Under the pieces are notes generated by a model. It was given only the letters and a program-made list of their open reading frames with translations. It ran no database searches and was not told where the DNA came from. DNA of 64,000 nucleotides from the NCBI RefSeq assembly GCF_904849725.1, contig NC_058518.1:324902581-324966580 (forward strand). Reading direction: 5' to 3'. Origin of the DNA: Hordeum vulgare subsp. vulgare. Its lineage: Eukaryota > Streptophyta > Magnoliopsida > Poales > Poaceae. Positions 1 to 10,611 of this stretch are shown here, in pieces (the stretch's first letter is position 1; each line of letters opens with the position of its first letter). Position numbers and translations under genes: made by a program.

Positions 1-102
1 GATGATGAAAACTAAATGATGATGCAACAAACGAAATATAATGACACGACGGAAATGGAAATGAAGGGGAATCTTCTGGGGCGTCGGCATCAGGCTATCA
101 CA
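1..102 (-). mobile_element. Tip of an S-family LTR, cut by the window edge
   Basis: This stretch closely matches the right end of the 4.3 kb LTR at 44390-44498, with the same order of words and the terminal TATCACA (TGTCACA in the other copy). It is therefore the 5' tip of a minus-strand LTR that continues left of the window. It is inserted in the integrase zinc-binding domain of the Fatima-like element F: the host reading frame resumes immediately after it. The left target duplication lies outside the window. Whether it is a solo LTR or a whole element cannot be seen. Confidence 0.8.
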
Positions 103-541
103 TAGTATTACCAATTCTTTGACATTCATCACAAGAGAGTACAAACTAACGAGCATCTTTGAAAAGAGTTGGCCGGTAAAATCCAAACTGTAATACATTG
201 TGTGTAGTTCTATCTCCCGCATGGTGCCCTCCATAAGCCTCGGAGTGACGCTTCCGAAGTATTTGTTCTTGTTCATGCTCAGGTATACAGTATCTAATAA
301 TACCATCTAATCCCTCTTTATAAAGGTGTGGGTCATCCCAAAAGTAATGTCTTAAATCAAAGAATAATTTTTTCTTTTGTTGATAGGTGAAACTAGGTGG
401 TATGTATTGAGCAACAGTGTAATTGGCATAATCAGGAAACCACAGTGTATTATGAGAAATATTGACCACAGCTAGTTGTTCATCAGGAAAGCTATCATCA
501 ATAGGTAGTGGGTCATCAAAAACATTTTCTAACCTAGACAA
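103..541 (-). pseudogene. pol: F integrase zinc-binding domain (HHCC), broken
   Basis: The longest open piece (146-541) reads into the integrase N-terminal zinc finger. It shows [25 protein letters not shown], then the two histidines in YGGHHAGDRTTHN and the block [14 protein letters not shown] stop follows, but the next codons (103-145) still encode the cysteine pair CDECQRIGN, so the zinc ligands are all present across the break. The same region in element C (47700-48120) aligns block by block. The catalytic core would lie left of the inserted LTR tip, outside the window. In the family this domain helps integrase bind LTR ends. Confidence 0.8.
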
Positions 542-1199
542 GTTATTAGCTACGGGGTTCTAGCTCCATTCCTATCAATGATATGCAAATCAAATTTTTG
601 TAGCAAGAGAACCCACCTAATAAGTCTAGGCTTAGCATGTTTCCTTTCCATAAGATATTTAATAGCAGCATGATCAGTGTAAACAATTACTTTAGAGTCA
701 AGAGTGTAAGATTTGAATTTATCACAAGCAAATACAACTGCTAAGAATTCTTTTTTGGTGGTAGCATAATTTCTCTCGACACTGTCTAGAGTTTTACTAG
801 CATAAGGAATGACATTTAATTTCTTATCAACTCTTTATCCTAGAACAACACCAACAACATAGTCACTAGTATCACGCGTAATTTCAAAAGTCAAGTTCCA
901 GCCAGGTGGTTGAACAATAGGTGCAGAATCAAGGCTTTCTTAAGTGTTTCAAAGGCCTCTACACAATCATCATCAAAAACGAAAGGAACATCCTTTGGTA
1001 ATAAATTAGAAAGAGGCCTAGAAATCTTAGAGATGTCTTTAATAAACCTCCTATAGAAACAACATGACCAAGGAAACTACAAATACCTTTAATATCTTTT
1101 GGGTATGTCATCTTCTCAATTGCATCAACTTCAGCCTTATCCACCTCAATACCCCGTTCGGAAATTTATTACCCAAGACAATACCTTCATTCGCCATAA
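542..1199 (-). pseudogene. pol: F RT C-terminal part and RNase H, decayed
   Basis: On the minus strand this stretch carries remnants of the connection after RT (VDAIEKMTYPKDIKGI followed by a damaged SFLGH block, about 1040-1144) and then RNase H, read in several frames toward 541. The equivalent in element C is at 47080-47690. No frame is open for more than about 60 codons, so this is decayed coding DNA. It ends at the target duplication of the Angela solo LTR; RT resumes at 3034 on the far side. Confidence 0.7.
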
Positions 1200-1204
1200 A
1201 GTGG

Positions 1205-3028
1205 TGTTGTAAATATGCCCTAGAGGCAATAATAAATTAGTTATTATTATATTTCCTTGTTCATCATAATCGTTTATTATCCATTATAGAATTGTATTGA
1301 TTGGAAACTCAAATACATGTGTGGATACATAGACAACACATTGTCCCTAGTGAGCCTCTAGTAGACTAGTTCGTTAATCAAAGATGGTCAAGGTTTCCTC
1401 GCCATAGGAAAGTGTTATCACTTGATAACGGGATCACATCATTAGGAGAATCATGTGATGGACAAGACCCAAACTATGAACGTAGCATATTGATCGTGTC
1501 ATTTTATTGATATTGTTTTCTGCGTGTCAAGTATTTGTTCCTATGACCATGAGATCATATAACTCACTAGCAGCGGAGGAATACCTTGTGTACATCAAAT
1601 GTCGCAACGTAACTGGGTGACTATAAAGGTGCTCTACAGGTATCTTCGAAGGTGTCCGTTGAGTTAGTATGGATCAAGACTGGGTTTGTCACTTCGTGTG
1701 ACGGAGAGGTATCTCGGGGCCCACTCGGTAATACAACATCACACACAAACCTTGCAAGCAATGTGACTAAGTGTAAGTCACGGGATCTTGTATTACAGAA
1801 ACGAGTAAAGAGACTTGCTGGTAATGAGATTGAAATAGGTATGCAGATACCGACGATCGAATCTCGAGGAAGTAACATACCGAAGGACAAAGGGAATGAC
1901 ATACGGGATTATATGAATTCTTGACACTGAGGTTCAACCGATAAGTTATTCGGAGAATATGTAGGATCCAATATGGGCATCCAGGTCCCGCTATTGGATA
2001 TTCACCGAGGAGTACCTCGGGGCATATCTACATAGTTCTCGAACCCGTAGGGTCTGCACACTTAAGGTTAGGCGATGTTTTAGTATAGTTGAGTTATGTG
2101 TGTGGTTACCGAATGTTGTTCGGAGTCCTGGATGAGATCACGGGCGTCATGAGGGTTTCCGGAATGGTCCGGAGACGAAGATTGATATATAGGATGACCT
2201 CATTTGGTTACCGGAAAGTTTTCGGCCATTACCGGGAATGTACCGGGAGTGAAGAATGTGTTACGGATGTTCACCGGGGGCCAGCCCACCCGGGGAAGCC
2301 CATAGACCTTAGGGGTGCCGCACCAGCCCTTAGTGGGCTGGTGGGACAGCCCACAAGGGGCCTATGTGCAGGAGATAGAAAAACAAAGAGAAAAGGAAAA
2401 AAAAGGTGGGAAGGAAGGGAAGGACTCCACCTTCCAATCCTAGTCACTAGGATTGGAGGTGGGCTCCTCCACCTCCTTGGCCGGCATACCCTTGGGGTCT
2501 TGGACCCCAAGGAAAGCCTCCCCTCCCCTCCTCCTATATATAGTGGGGTTCTAGGGCTGATTTGAGATAACTTTTGCCACGGCAGCCCGACCACAAACAC
2601 CACGGTTTTTCCTCTAGATCGTATTTCTGCGGAGCTCGGGCGGAGCCCTGCAGGAGTAGATCCTTCACCACCACCGGAGCGCCGTCACTCTGTCGGAGAA
2701 CTCATCTACTTCTCCGTCTTGCTTGCTGGATCAAGAAGGCCGAGATCATCGTCGAGTTGTACGTGTGCTAAACGCGGAGGTGTCGTCCGTTCAGCACTAG
2801 ATCGGAGCGGATCGTGGGACGGATCGGGGGACGGTTCCTGGGACGGTTCGCGGGGCGGATCGAGGGACGTGAGGACGCTCCACTACATCAACCGTGTTTC
2901 TTAACGCTTCCTGCTGTGCGATCTACAAGGGTACGTAGATCCAAATCTCCTGTCGTAGATGGACATCACCATGATAGGTCTTCGTGCGCGTAGGAATTTT
3001 TTTGTTTCCCATGCGCCGTTCCCCAACA
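1205..3028 (+). mobile_element. Angela/WIS/BARE-1 solo LTR (Ty1/copia)
   Basis: The stretch begins TGTTGTAAATATGCCCTAGA and ends CCCCAACA, the ends of the Angela/WIS/BARE-1 LTR of Triticeae. It is 1824 bp, a usual size for that LTR. Five-base target duplications AGTGG sit exactly at 1200-1204 and 3029-3033, so it inserted as a full element and was then reduced to one LTR by LTR-LTR recombination. It lies in the opposite orientation to the host element F and splits the F RT domain. Short open frames at 1621-2903 on both strands are LTR sequence, not genes. Confidence 0.95.
2535..2542 (+). promoter_or_regulatory. TATA box of the Angela LTR promoter
   Basis: TATATATA follows a C-rich tract and is followed by AGTGGGG. 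This is the position and context of the known BARE/Angela LTR core promoter, at about two thirds of the LTR. Transcription would run rightward, antisense to the host element F. Activity is not shown by the sequence. Confidence 0.6.
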
Positions 3029-3033
3029 AGTGG

Positions 3034-3451
3034 CACTTCTCCCAATTCAACACAAGATTAGTTTGCTCACTCCTCTGCAAAACTCGATCAAGGTTGCTTA
3101 AGAAATCATCAAAAGAAGTTTTGTAAACGAAAAAATCATCCATGAAGACTTCAATAATCTTTTCACAAAAATTAGAGAATATAGGAGTCATACATCTTTG
3201 AAAGGTAGAAGGTGCATTGCATAATCCAAAAGGCAAGCATAGGTTCCAAAAGTACAAGTAAAGGTGGTTTTCTCTTGATCAGGTTGTGACACGGGTATTT
3301 GAGAGAAACCAGAATAGCCACCTAGGAAGCAAAAATGTGTGTGCTTCGATAATCTTTCTAGCATTTGGTCTATGAACGGTAAAGGATAATGATCTTTTCT
3401 AGTAGCTTTGTTTAATTTTATAAAATAAATTACCATTCTATAGCCAGTCAC
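3034..3451 (-). pseudogene. pol: F reverse transcriptase, central domain
   Basis: Minus-strand RT of Athila type. Visible blocks are KATRKDHYPLPFIDQMLERL (motif A side), a damaged palm block in which YLDGYSGFSQI has become FLGGYSGFSQI, GLCNAPSTFQRCM, and the catalytic box FMDD at 3136-3147, followed by the thumb block LVLNWEKCH. The reading frame changes once near 3200, and the Angela solo LTR cuts the domain at 3033. Element C has the same domain at 46560-47080. The change of the motif A aspartate to glycine and the frameshift mean it is inactive. Confidence 0.85.
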
Positions 3452-4440
3452 GATTCTTTGTGGAATGTGTTCATTTTATGATTAGGAACAACAGTAATAC
3501 ATCGTTTCTTCAGGACACAAAGAACTAGACTCACCCATCTACTATCAGCTATGGGATAAATTATACCTGCTTCCATAAGCTTTAATACTTCATTTCTCAC
3601 CACTTTTTTCATTTTGGGATCCAGTCTTCGTTGCTGATCAACAACAGGTTTAGCATGTGGTTCCATATTAATCTTGTGCTGACATAGAATGGGGCTAATT
3701 CCCTTAAGATCATTAAGAGTATACCCAACAAGAGCTTGGTTCTTCCTTAAACTTTTTAATAATCTTTCTTCTTCATGCTCTATAAGGTTATCACTGATAA
3801 TAACATGATATATCTTCTTTTCATCAAGATAACCATATTTCAAAGTGTCAGGTAATTGCTTTAATTCAAACACAGGATCACCCTTTGGTGGAGGAGGGCC
3901 TCCTAGAGTTTCAACATGCAAGTTGTGTTTAAGGACAGGTTTTTGCTCAAAGAACATATTATCTATATCATTTCTTTCATGCATATGCATATCATTTTCA
4001 TGGTCTATCAAATATTTTTCTAATGGATCCATAGGAGGAACGGCAATAGAAGCAAGACGAGCTACTTCATCTTTACTAGGCAATTCTTTGTCATGGGGTT
4101 GTTTACTAAACTTGGAAAAATGAAATTCATGAGACGTACCACCAAAATTAATAGTGACAATTTCCTTTCTGCAATCTATTTGAGCATTGACAGAGTTCAA
4201 GAAGGGTCTACCAAATATTATGGGACAAAAATTATCTTGTGCTGAGCCAAGTACTAGGAAAACTATAGGGTATTTTACTTATCCACACAAGACTTCAACA
4301 TCTCTAACAATCCTAAGTGGTGTGATGATGTCTCTATTAGCAAGTGTAATAGTAACATCTATGTCTTCTATCTCACCGGGTGTTACCTCCTGCATAATTT
4401 CTTGATATAAGGTAAAAGGGATAGCAGTAACACTATCACC
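3448..4440 (-). pseudogene. pol: F protease C-terminal half and protease-RT linker
   Basis: The minus strand is open for 250 codons (3448-4200) and continues with breaks to 4440. It encodes the late part of the retropepsin (CPIIFGRPFLN, then IDCRKEIVTINF), the long Athila linker (EFHFSKFSKQ, HENDMHMHERNDIDN, KHNLHVETLG) and the start of RT (RRLDPKMKKVVRNEVLKLME). The catalytic loop of the protease is split by element H. CDM lies at the right edge of H (about 31185) and GDSVTAIPF at the left edge (4420-4440), so the normal DLGAS-type motif reads DMGDS. Linker and order match element C (45600-46480). Confidence 0.8.
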
Positions 4441-4445
4441 CATAT

Positions 4446-5286
4446 TGATGAGACCCGACTAGACGACGAGTTGTTTGTTGGCCCAATCTTTCACGGTACA
4501 AGGAAATCAACGATGAATCACGATGAGTAATTCTTGTAATAGCAGAAATAGATCAAGAAGTAATATACTCGCTCCTTGGATCTAGAAATTTGCAAGAAGA
4601 CCAAAGAACATAAACTTGCTATGGAATCGATAGGATCAATCCTCATGCATAGCAGCAACAAATCCCCATGGATCAGCAACGAAGACGATATTTCATGTCC
4701 CCCAACATGGGACGTTTTGTGTAGTTTTATTTAACTCCAGCAAAAAAACAATCTCCCGTACAAAGGCCGAAGCCTACCTATTATATATGCTACGCATACG
4801 CTGACCAAAACGATCCTAACAAACCAAACTAGAAACGGACTCTATCTCTTTCTTGTTTAAACTAATCACAATTTAACTAATTAAGTATCCGACATGCTGA
4901 TTAGTAGAATCCAAACAAACCTGGAGTGACTCAAAAGTCACGACCTGAAAATACCACGGTGTTGTACCAATACTAATTGTCTACTCTTGTCTACTCTTGT
5001 CTACTCCGGCCACAAAAATTACCAACATGGACGAGTCCTGAAATTTGGCTTGACTTCTTGCGCAGCGATGAGTTCAACTGAAACTTCTCCAATGAAAATA
5101 ATTGGTGCTTCCTCTCTTAAGTTTGTCAAAGTGTAACTAGGAGAAGTTGTATACTTTTCTTCCGTCGTGATGGCACATGGAATAACACTCAATATACTTG
5201 CATTTCCCCTCTCCTTTAATGTTTCCTTCTCACTTAACAAATTATGTGCATGCAAAATAGTAGTAACTATAGGGCTGATCACATCA
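4446..5286 (-). repeat. 3' LTR of element H
   Basis: Pairs with 30347-31179 over its full length and shows TG...CA ends. The protease-side reading frame of H runs into this LTR: 5019-5390 (minus) is open for 123 codons and most of it lies inside the LTR. The same coding-like stretch is present in the other LTR at 30882-31170. The remaining LTR has no coding appearance. Confidence 0.9.
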
Positions 5287-5300
5287 TCCCCTCTCCCTTC
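5287..5300 (-). promoter_or_regulatory. Polypurine tract of element H
   Basis: On the minus strand the bases just before the 3' LTR are GAAGGGAGAGGGGA, an uninterrupted purine run touching the LTR edge. This is the usual primer for plus-strand DNA synthesis in LTR retrotransposons. Confidence 0.75.
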
Positions 5301-5850
5301 AAAGGAAACCGTCCTTGGTTTCAGATCAGCCTTTGGAATCTTCTTCTTCAACTGAACATGTTCATCTACAGTGATGGCATTGTCAAACATTGGTCATAGC
5401 ACACGTCGCTTTCCAGCCTCCCAAAACGAATATGTATTCATTCGGCTTTCATGTGTAGCATTGTGGTCATACTGCCATGGTATCCCCAATAAGAAGTGAC
5501 ATGCATCCATTGGTATGACATCACATATCACCATACCAGTATAATCACCAACAGAGAATTTGACGAGCACCTTATGTGTGACCTTGAGCTTTCCAGTATG
5601 GTACATCTACTCGACACGGTGTGGCTGCAGGTGCCTCCATGCAGACAACCCCAAAGCTTCAACCAACCCTTTGTTGACTGCATTGGTGTAGCTTTCACCA
5701 TCTATTATTAGCTTAAAATTGGTGTTGTTGATTTTACACTCGGACTGAAAAATATTCCATTGCTGGCCCTTATACTCAATACGATCCTCTTGCACTCGTT
5801 GCACCATTAATGATGGGTATGCTTCTGCCGCTTCAAAACTCATCAAAGTC
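5301..5850 (-). pseudogene. H retropepsin-like protease and tail
   Basis: Read on the minus strand, NNTNFKLIIDGES around 5700 is the protease active-site strand of gypsy elements with the usual D-G-x-S, here DGES. About 60 residues later VICDVIPMDACHFLLGIPWQ is the second conserved strand of the same domain, followed by NTYSF. One stop separates the two halves near 5607. The frame then continues through KRRVL into the polypurine tract and the LTR. Without RT or integrase behind it, gag and protease are the only proteins of H. Confidence 0.75.
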
Positions 5851-6915
5851 CCTTTTTCTCCATCATCAGATTTCTCACTAGAAGTGTTAGCATTTTTTAT
5901 CTTCATTACTTGCAGACATGTATCCTTCTTCCGTGAGGAGGACTCTCCTCTCATTAGGACACTCAAACTTCTGATGCCCCCTGCCACCACACTTGAAGCA
6001 CACAATATCACTAGTACGCGAATTAGAAGCACGAGATGATTCAACCTTGGACCGAGATATTTCCTTGGTAGCCGGCTTAGAATCTGATTTGAAACCACCG
6101 TTACCTCCACCTTCTCGCTGAAAATTGCGTCGCACTGAATTTACTAAATTATCATGACTTCCACGATGCTTTACATGCTGCTCTGCCCGAATGGCATGGT
6201 GTAACAACCCCTATAATCCATTATATTCTACCATATCGACACGATCTTGTATCTCTGATTTCAAACCATGCATGAACCGTGCCATTGTAGCCTCTTCTTG
6301 CTCCTCTACCCCTGTACGAATCAGCAATATTTCTATCTCCTTATAATATTCCTCAACACTAGAGTTACCTTGCCGAAGTTGTTGTAGGCGTGTGTACAAG
6401 GTTCTAGTGAAGTGCTCTGGAACAAAGCGTCTCTTCATGACATTCTTCATCTGACTCCAAGACTTCGGACGTCCTCCCGCACGACATAGTTGGTTACACC
6501 ATATTAAAGCATAACCCGTGAACTCAACAGATGCAACACGAACCTTTTTCTCCATGGTGTACCTTTGCCCATCAAAAATCTGATCCACGCGCATCTCCCA
6601 CTCCAAATACTCATCCGGGTTATCTTTTCCACTGAATGGCGGTATAGAAATTTTTATCTTGCCAATACCATCATCCTCATAAGCACGATGTGCACGTTCA
6701 TGTCCTCCCACGTGGTGCACGCCACCTCCACGATGATTATAAGGACGACGTACATGCTCATGATAGCTACCAGCCCCCTCGGACTGATGATCTTGATGCC
6801 CACCATGGTTTCGAACCTGTTCTTATACCCGATGTCCACGTAATTGCCGATGACGTCTCGGCGCAATGGACCCATCACTAGGCGGTGATCGTGGTCTTAG
6901 TCGATGAACAGCCTC
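5851..6915 (-). pseudogene. gag: H gag, main part with CCHC zinc knuckle
   Basis: The minus-strand frame 6211-6720 shows the retrotransposon gag core: IKISIPPFSGKDNPDEYLEW, then YALIWCNQL, then RRFVPEHF and LRQGNSSVEEYYKEIEILL. The next frame holds one CCHC knuckle, CFKCGGRGHQKFEC, at 5959-6000, the nucleic-acid binding motif of gag. Stops lie at about 6820 and 6210. The N-terminal 70 codons were separated by element T and lie at 30059-30268; frames on both sides of T join in phase. The protein would form the particle shell. Confidence 0.85.
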
Positions 6916-7745
6916 AGTCATGTAATGGCCCAGAGTGTAACTTACCTTATTTGGAACGTTCTGTATGTGGGTCCATCTTGTCATTCCCATGAGAGATCAA
7001 TGCATGTGTTATTTCATGTGATGCTTACCTTGTCATGTTTCCCTTTGCATGCATGCATCCATTTCATCCCTTGCCTTCCTTGTGATTGTTACCATTGTGA
7101 ATCCATGGTGTGTGTGATGATGTGTGATAATAGGTGATGATATGTGAGGTGATGTGGAGTGGTGCTTTTGTAAGTAGAGAGAAACTTTGTTGGTTTGCAC
7201 TAGGTTTCAAAACTTCTTCCTCTCTATTTATCTCAAGCTCAAGTTTCACTTGCTCCATCCCTGTTTCAAAAATGCTCTTGTTTTAGTATGAATTGTGGTG
7301 GTTGTGATGCTATGTTTTTAGTGTTTTGAAACTTAGTTTTAGTGGTGCAAATATTCACAAAACAGATCAATTAATTCTGTTTTGTAAATATTTATAAGCT
7401 CCCAAAAATTCCCTTTTCATTTTATTTAAATGGGTCACAATTCCTTATGACCAGGGGCATTTTTGTTTTATTTTTAGCTTCAACGGGGTTGCCTGTGCAT
7501 TTAGTTTTGTCTTTGTTTTGTTTAAATAGGAAAACCCCAGTGGGTTTTCCTTTTTCTTATCTGGCGCATCCAGTTGGGCCTTCTCCTTGTGGCTGGCCCA
7601 ACTCCCTCTCGTGCGTAGCCTATCCCTGTAGACGTCGTCTTCCTCCTCCTTCTTCCGTTAGTTTCGTCAGAGAGGAGACGAGACAGAGAGGCGACGCCGT
7701 CACGGAAATCGAGGCTGTGCGTCCCTTGCCTCCTCCTCCTCCTCC

Positions 7746-7752
7746 TATAAAG
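7746..7752 (+). promoter_or_regulatory. TATA box of the T 5' LTR
   Basis: TATAAAG sits downstream of a run of CTC triplets and upstream of a C/T-rich stretch suited to a transcription start near 7775. The same word is at 25592-25598 in the 3' LTR. If used, transcription would make the R region over 4 kb long, because the only clear AATAAA is at 12059. Confidence 0.6.
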
Positions 7753-8411
7753 AACCCTTGGCGTTCGTGCAAGGCCTAGGGTTCCTCCCTAGTGCCGCCA
7801 CTTCTTTCCCCATCTCCTCCCCCTCTCCCTCGTCGGCAGCAGGTAAGCGCGCGCCTCCTCCGCCATGGCCAAGACGTGAGAAGCTCCTCGCCGTCGCTAC
7901 CGTGCCCCTATGTCCTCTCCAACCCTTCGGTGAGCACGCAGGACCTCCAGGGACCCGTTCCCGCAGCTAGGAGGAGCAGATCGGGTGTGCTTCCCCTACC
8001 TTGACGATGGTCTGCTTCCTCTCCATTTGTCCCCTCCGCCACGGCTTCTTTCGCTTATTCCTCTACCTCCTCTCCGACAGGCACGACGTCCTCGTCTAGT
8101 GGGTGATCACGAGCATCATTCCCTTCCCCCGTAGTTAGATCTTGCGTGTAGGAACCGTAGTCGTGCCGTATTCTTCTCTCTGTTGCCGGCGCCGCCGCGC
8201 GTCGTGGAACCGTAGCAGTAGGTGTTCCCTTGGCGCGTTTAGTGTAGGAATGGAACCCTGGGAGCCCCTTCTCCCTTCCATCGACGAGTCGTTGCTCGAT
8301 TTGAAGTAGATCGCCGACGTTGCGGTTCCCCTGTTTCGGCCGCCGTCGGGCAGAGGTAGTGCCAAAGGGGGTTGCTCAAAAGAGCAGAGCCCTCCTCTCT
8401 GTTAAGATCCA

Positions 8412-8491
8412 AGCGCATAGCAGAGTGGTATGTGGGTTTTGTCGCATCAGGTGGTCGTGGGTTCTAAACCCCGCGGCGCCACCCCCTTTTT
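8412..8491 (+). other. tRNA-like module 1 in the T 5' LTR
   Basis: Box A TAGCAGAGTGG (8418-8428) fits the pol III consensus TRGYNNARNGG exactly. Box B-like GGTTCTAAACC (8460-8470) lies 42 bases on, a tRNA-like spacing, and is flanked by CG-rich arms that can form the T stem. CGCCACC follows, then a T5 run (8487-8491) that could end pol III transcription. The 5' side does not pair with the 3' acceptor side, so it is not a working tRNA gene. The copy in the other LTR is at 26260-26339. Confidence 0.55.
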
Positions 8492-8559
8492 GCTAATTAT
8501 TTTCGGCACAGTACCTTCAGGGGAGAGCATACCCTGTTTACTCTATCTCTCCTGTCGAG

Positions 8560-8638
8560 ACAGAGTGATGTAGTGTAGGTGTGCTAGTTGCTGGTGGTGA
8601 ACCACGGGGTCTTGGGTCCGATTCCCCCCAAGCCTTTT
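8560..8638 (+). other. tRNA-like module 2 in the T 5' LTR
   Basis: Box A TAGTGTAGGTG (8571-8581) is one step from consensus here and exact in the other LTR (TAGTGTAGTGG, 26417-26427). Box B GGTCCGATTCC (8615-8625) reads GGTTCGATTCT in the other LTR. An anticodon-arm-like hairpin lies between them, and CCCCAAGCC is followed by a T4 run. It resembles the head of a tRNA-derived SINE. No acceptor pairing was found. Confidence 0.55.
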
Positions 8639-8819
8639 ATTCTTTTGCCTTTTTTCCTTCTGTTGTTTTCTTTGGCTTGCTAGATTGTTGTTGCAGCTTG
8701 CTTGGGCAGCAAGGTTTGATTGCCAAATAATTATTCCAATAGGTTTCTTCTTTGTTTTAGATACTAGCACTTGGTGCTTGTGCTTGTAGTTGTGCTAGTG
8801 TAGTTGGAGCAAGCTACCA

Positions 8820-9190
8820 TGTATGTGTGTGTGTATTAGTAGGTGTGTATTGCACTAGGGTAGTGATGCATGTGTGTGTGTTACTCATGTGCATGAGTGA
8901 TGAACTTAAGCACAAGTGTTTGCAAGTGTGGTGTGTGTGGGGGGGGGGTCCCCACCCACATACTTTGTGTGTAGTGTATGTGATCTTGTGGTGTATGAGT
9001 GTGTGTGCATGTGTGTGTGTGTCACACACATGCCCAAGTCATGGTGTGCCTTGATAAGCACTTATGGCAAGCTTGTATGTGTAGGTGTAGGAATGCATGA
9101 TCTGAGTGTAAGTTAGTGTGTGTGTTTTAACTAGCATGTGTAGGTGCTTGATATATGTGTGCTTGATGTATGTGTGTGTGTGGTGGTGTC
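8820..9190 (+). repeat. TG-rich low-complexity DNA in the T LTR
   Basis: Long runs of TG with interruptions, a ten-G run (8939-8948) and a TGTGTGTGTCACACACA inverted repeat near 9010-9030. It gives spurious open frames on both strands (8814-9116), which I leave out. The matching stretch in the 3' LTR is 26660-27030. Confidence 0.85.
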
Positions 9191-10527
9191 ATAAGGCACA
9201 TGATCATGAGGTCTACCCCTCATGTGCACCAATGGAGTGATGAGAGTGTGCAAGGGCATGTGTAGGTGATGATCTAGTGAGAAGAATGTGATATAACACT
9301 ATTTACCTCTATGTGATTCAATGTATATTTTCTTCTTAGCTTTGTGCTCATTTTTTCTATGCAAGTGCCTAGGTATTGTATATGTTTTCGGGGTAGAATC
9401 ATCCCAGGAATCCAATGGTGGAATCAGATTTCCCTTTGGAACACTTTCTGGGAATGTCATATTTCTGCTTTGTTCAATGTTTAGAGCTTGGTTCCATGTG
9501 ATGTGATGAGCCCAAGAGAATGATTCCTTGTTGTGGCAGTAGAGGGTGAACCCCTCTATAGCATGTTGGTTTTGTTTTATGCTTAGGAGTTTACATCTGC
9601 AGGTTGTGCCTAGTCAGAGTAGGCATGTGGCTGAAAATTTCAGCTTAGTGAAAATCTGTGATTTTCACCAAGTCTGAGAAACTGCTGTTATTTTCTTCCC
9701 TTGTATTTGTGCTTGCAAAAGTTCATGTGTTGGGAATCAGCTCTTGCAATCAAATGGAAAGTTGTAGCTTTGGTGATTGTCTAGCTCTGTGTCAATTTTC
9801 ATTCCATTTGGCTTCCTGTAGATATTGTTTTGGGTGCTGTCAAAATGCTTCAGAGCATAAACAGCTAGTGAGAATCTGAGAATTTCACTAAGTCCCTGAA
9901 AACTGATATTTTTATCCAAGTTAGCAATTGTAGATCTTTCTGTGTGTAACTCCTTTGTATTATATTTTTGCTCATGCTTGTAGAGCTTTTGAATAGCTTC
10001 TGCCACATATCTTATTTGGCACAATTGTGTGGTTGTAGGTGCTTTGCATGTGGCTCTCAAACTTCTATGTTGCTGTTTAGGACAGAATGTATAGTTTTGA
10101 TGTTTTGATGCTTGTGAGTGCATAGTTGATGGTGTGGTGAGTTTCTTTGCAACACCCCATCTATACTTGCTTGTTTGGTAATTTGGCAACCTCGGAATAC
10201 CAGCAGTGTGCCATTGGAGTGTGTTGGTGGTGGATTTGATCCGTAGAACTCCGTTCCTTGTTTTGTAGTTTCTGGTTGATCCGTAGCTCCATTCGTAACG
10301 TTCTTTATATGTTTTTGCATCGTTTTCGCGTGATGCATCTGTTCATGTCATCCTCATGCATGTGAAGATAGCTTAGAGTGCAGTTATGTCCAGAAGTTTG
10401 TGTTTTCTTCTCATGCATGTGCAAGTGACTAGAATAGAGATGCATGTTCATTCTCATCTCATGCATCATGTGTTTGTTGCATATTGTGGTGTTATTGTTC
10501 ATTGGATGCTATTTTTATGTTGGGTAG

Positions 10528-10611
10528 CACCGGGATCGGAGAGCGATTACGTGGACTCGGGTGAGTACGTGCAGGACGAACAAGAGCAGTTCCAAGCTGA
10601 ATACATCACAG
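10528..10611 (+). other. Putative LTR exon with an acidic SESD reading frame
   Basis: A pyrimidine-rich tract ending in AG precedes 10528, and the segment ends CACAG before GCAAG, the form of a GC-type splice donor. In between, one frame is open and reads PGSESDYVDSGEYVQDEQEQ and on to AEYITG, strongly acidic. It has 84 bases in both LTRs (the other copy is 28362-28445) with no indel, while the neighbouring presumed introns have several. There is no ATG in the segment, so an upstream exon would have to supply a start. Splicing is inferred. Confidence 0.45.

Noticed and set aside
2089..2903. Open frames in the Angela LTR
   Set aside because: They lie inside a recognised copia LTR and have no conserved product.
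8412..8638. Functional tRNA genes
   Set aside because: A and B boxes are present, but the 5' and 3' ends do not pair as an acceptor stem, so they are reported only as tRNA-like modules.
8814..9116. Open frames over the TG repeat
   Set aside because: Val/Cys and His/Thr repeats on opposite strands come from TG/CA repetition.
10386..10527. Upstream extension of the LTR exon to an in-frame ATG
   Set aside because: The extension is Met/His/Val/Cys-rich and runs through a T-rich tract ending in AG, which looks like the end of an intron.
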